Below, piece after piece: positions 62,101-64,000 of a stretch of DNA of 64,000 nucleotides. Below the pieces are notes generated by a model. That model made no database searches, had not been told where the DNA came from, and saw nothing but the letters and a program-made list of their open reading frames with translations. Source of the stretch: Brachypodium distachyon (lineage: Eukaryota; Streptophyta; Magnoliopsida; Poales; Poaceae); assembly GCF_000005505.3 (NCBI RefSeq), contig NC_016131.3, positions 7,461,501 through 7,525,500 on the forward strand, in the 5' to 3' direction. The translations under genes were made by a program, and so were the position numbers. Numbering within the stretch: position 1 is the first letter of the stretch; every line of letters begins with the position of its first letter.

Positions 62101-64000
62101 TACAGGACCATAGAGCATAACAGAGCATCATTCTGGACCGCTGCTGCCAACATTAGAGCCTCATTGAAATCCTGGCTACAGCAGGCGACGGCTTAAGGGA
62201 AGAGGGCTTGGAGAGAGAGTGTGTGTGAGAGAGTGAGTGAGTGAAATTGTATGCAGCGCGCTGAGTACATTGAATAATTTTAGTCATGGAGTCATTCATG
62301 TAAAATTGCTGGAAGAGTTAAGGTCACATACCTGTCTTCCAAACCTTGTTGTAATGTTGCAGCAATACCATACTTCTTCAAGGAAGTAATTTTAAATCCT
62401 TTAACCACCCCAGCAAGGCCAAAAGCTGCACCACGTCGCTCACCATACTTTTCACATTTCATCATACGATCCAGTAGTCTAGTGACAAGAGCCTGGGCTT
62501 CTTCCTAATTTGTAGGAAAGGGCATATTTTATAACATAAACAGAAAAAGGAACAAGAGTGGTTACGGAATGGATCAGGAGGTCAACAGTACAAGGAACGG
62601 AACTGATGTGAACAACAGAACTCACCTTCTTTGAGACCATAAGTGGAGACAAGCAATCGGACACAGCTCTCTGAACTGCCTCTGATGGGGTGTTAAGCAC
62701 ATCTAACAACTTCTCAACAACACTGTGGACTTTAGGATCATCCTGCAAGAACATCTACATTAGTACCATGTAAAGACATCTTTTTAATCAAAGAATCAAA
62801 CCATACAGTCAGATAGTATTTTGCACCTTTGAAAGATGTTTTGCTAGAGCACCAGTGAATATAACAACACCTTCCCTGACAAGATCATATGTTTCCTCAT
62901 CTGATGCCTGTAACAAGTGAGAAAACATAGAGATTGCAGATATTAAAATCCATGAGATATATCATGAACTAAATCGCAAAATTCAAATTACTACAGAAAC
63001 TTACCCTTTTATTTAAGTAGCTCTCAAAAATAGGAAAGAGCAAAGGAACATTTTCCTTTCCATGTTTATCAATAATAAGAATGCCGGCATTTATCATTCT
63101 ACCACGAACGTCCAGATTAGGATCAGCCTGTAATCTCAATGTAAGACGCACTAAATATTTTATGTTTTTATGCTACAGGCATACAGTCATAAGATCCACA
63201 TAAATAAAATTGGAAGTACTTACCAAGGCACGTGATATGAGAAATGTCATGATAACAGGTAGATCTTTAGAACGCAGAACATCAGCAACCGAGTGGAGCG
63301 CTAATGCAATGCCTTGTCTTCCAAGCCAGTTTGTATCTCCAGATTCAGCTCCAAGACCAAGATCTTGAATGTACAATGAAAAAAGAGTTGAAAGTGTGTC
63401 CTGCAATGTTTCCATATGAGCATTAGGAAGTCTTCCATTTAAACAAGAATTATTTAGCCACAATATTATATTCTGGTGCCTCTCACGATGACACAAGTTT
63501 ATAGATAATGCAGATGGATAATTTACAATCGTGGAGACTTACTTGCATTTTGTCTGGATTTTCATCCAATGCAGCGGTCAGAGCCTCAGCTGCAGCAACT
63601 CTAACATTGTAATGCCTATGGGAAAGTGCTTCAAAAATGCCAGAATAATCAGTGCAAACATCAAAACCGAAACGGTCCCATAACTCTTCCGCTAATTCAG
63701 CAACCACCTAGAATAAGTACACATGCCGTTGAGAAGAAGAAAATAAGTATTTTTACAAACTGCCAAAAGTTCAAAGAAAATCAAGGATATAATGGCCAAT
63801 TTCTATTCAAATTTAACAGGACGGTTGTTACCGACCTTCTCCGGATCATGAACAGCAATCCAGAGGCTTGTTGAGACCCGCAACTCCCGTTGTACAGAGT
63901 GGCTAGGAACACACTTTATAGCAGTTAAGCAGGCAAGCCTAACATGCACTTCTTTTGCATATACACCAACAAGAGCCTAAATAAAGAAGGGTGTAAGATC
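53179..64000 (-). CDS. GCN1: GCN1 (ILITYHIA) translational regulator, 3' part only
   Basis: Thirty-nine exons keep one frame for about 1,560 C-terminal residues; the 5' half lies beyond 64000. Exons: 63836-63976, 63543-63707, 63224-63400, 63005-63127, 62827-62907, 62626-62742, 62332-62504, 61699-61776, 61479-61626, 60846-60968, 60702-60758, 60513-60623, 60226-60417, 59924-60097, 59386-59496, 59225-59294, 59072-59150, 58884-58986, 58640-58810, 58395-58517, 58199-58312, 57936-58042, 57815-57866, 57628-57734, 57476-57535, 57272-57386, 56973-57083, 56749-56886, 56552-56674, 56364-56435, 56059-56171, 55468-55626, 55298-55394, 55017-55199, 54075-54269, 53824-53991, 53612-53744, 53390-53471, 53179-53218. 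The protein is a chain of HEAT repeats (for example [18 protein letters not shown] and [18 protein letters not shown]) ending in an acidic tail. Family role: GCN1 binds ribosomes and activates GCN2, which phosphorylates eIF2-alpha under amino-acid or pathogen stress. Confidence 0.93.
54548..54632. mobile_element. Short Stowaway MITE (about 85 bp) in a GCN1 intron
   Basis: TGCTCCCTCCATCCGGAAAT at the left pairs with ATTTCGGGACGGAGGGAGTA at the right when inverted. A central TTTGTATAAGAATCTATACAAA palindrome lies between them. It sits in the 747-bp intron between the exons at 55017 and 54269. Confidence 0.85.

Overview
The window looks like nuclear DNA of a grass, probably a pooid such as Brachypodium, Aegilops or a relative. 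Evidence seen: many-exon genes with GT-AG introns, GC-rich 5' coding ends next to AT-rich spacers, Stowaway MITEs with the CTCCCTCCGT terminus, a Tourist-like MITE, a hAT-like MITE and a decayed Ty1-copia element. The species cannot be fixed from the sequence alone. There are ten well-supported or plausible protein genes (one cut by the right edge), two gene fragments or pseudogenes, and much transposon debris. There is no sign of bacterial, organellar or CRISPR sequence.

Layout. 1-6153: minus-strand Ty1-copia retrotransposon, cut by the left edge, with a 209-bp 5' LTR and many frame breaks. 8104-14388 (minus): complete 14-exon DDM1/LSH-type SNF2 chromatin remodeller (824 aa model). 15.6-16.4 kb: LINE-like insertion. 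16856-22605 (minus): complete 7-exon SWI3D-type SWI/SNF subunit (942 aa model). 24.4-25.0 kb: second LINE-like insertion. 25490-26512 (plus): intronless hyccin/FAM126 gene. 27198-27721 (minus): histone H2A.X ending SQEF, with a histone-type promoter. 28-33 kb: gene-poor, with tandem repeats and a broken RING gene. 33559-34149 and 36339-36803 (plus): two small unrecognised genes. 37.06-37.63 kb: second copy of the RING relic. 38556-41407 (plus): three-exon DUF569 fascin-like gene. 43426-44031 (plus): TMCO1-type ER calcium channel. 48181-49251 (plus): cytosolic sulfotransferase. 50802-52668 (plus): two-exon DUF946/Vps62-like gene. 53179-64000+ (minus): 3' part of GCN1/ILITYHIA, at least 39 exons.

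How the parts relate. DDM1, SWI3D and H2A.X all act on chromatin and lie within 20 kb, DDM1 and SWI3D head-to-tail on one strand. This is plant gene order, not an operon, and any functional link is inference. GCN1 (translation stress), hyccin (plasma-membrane PI4K complex) and TMCO1 (ER calcium leak) are conserved housekeeping genes. The most dynamic interval is 44.2-50.9 kb. There a spacer plus the first exon of the DUF946 gene was duplicated, leaving a truncated exon with a broken splice donor upstream of the sulfotransferase gene.

The least expected signal is a set of very short A/T-run inserts (11-19 bp) flanked by 9-16-bp direct repeats. They resemble extremely truncated LINE insertions or templated break-repair scars. 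No wholly new multi-gene system was found.
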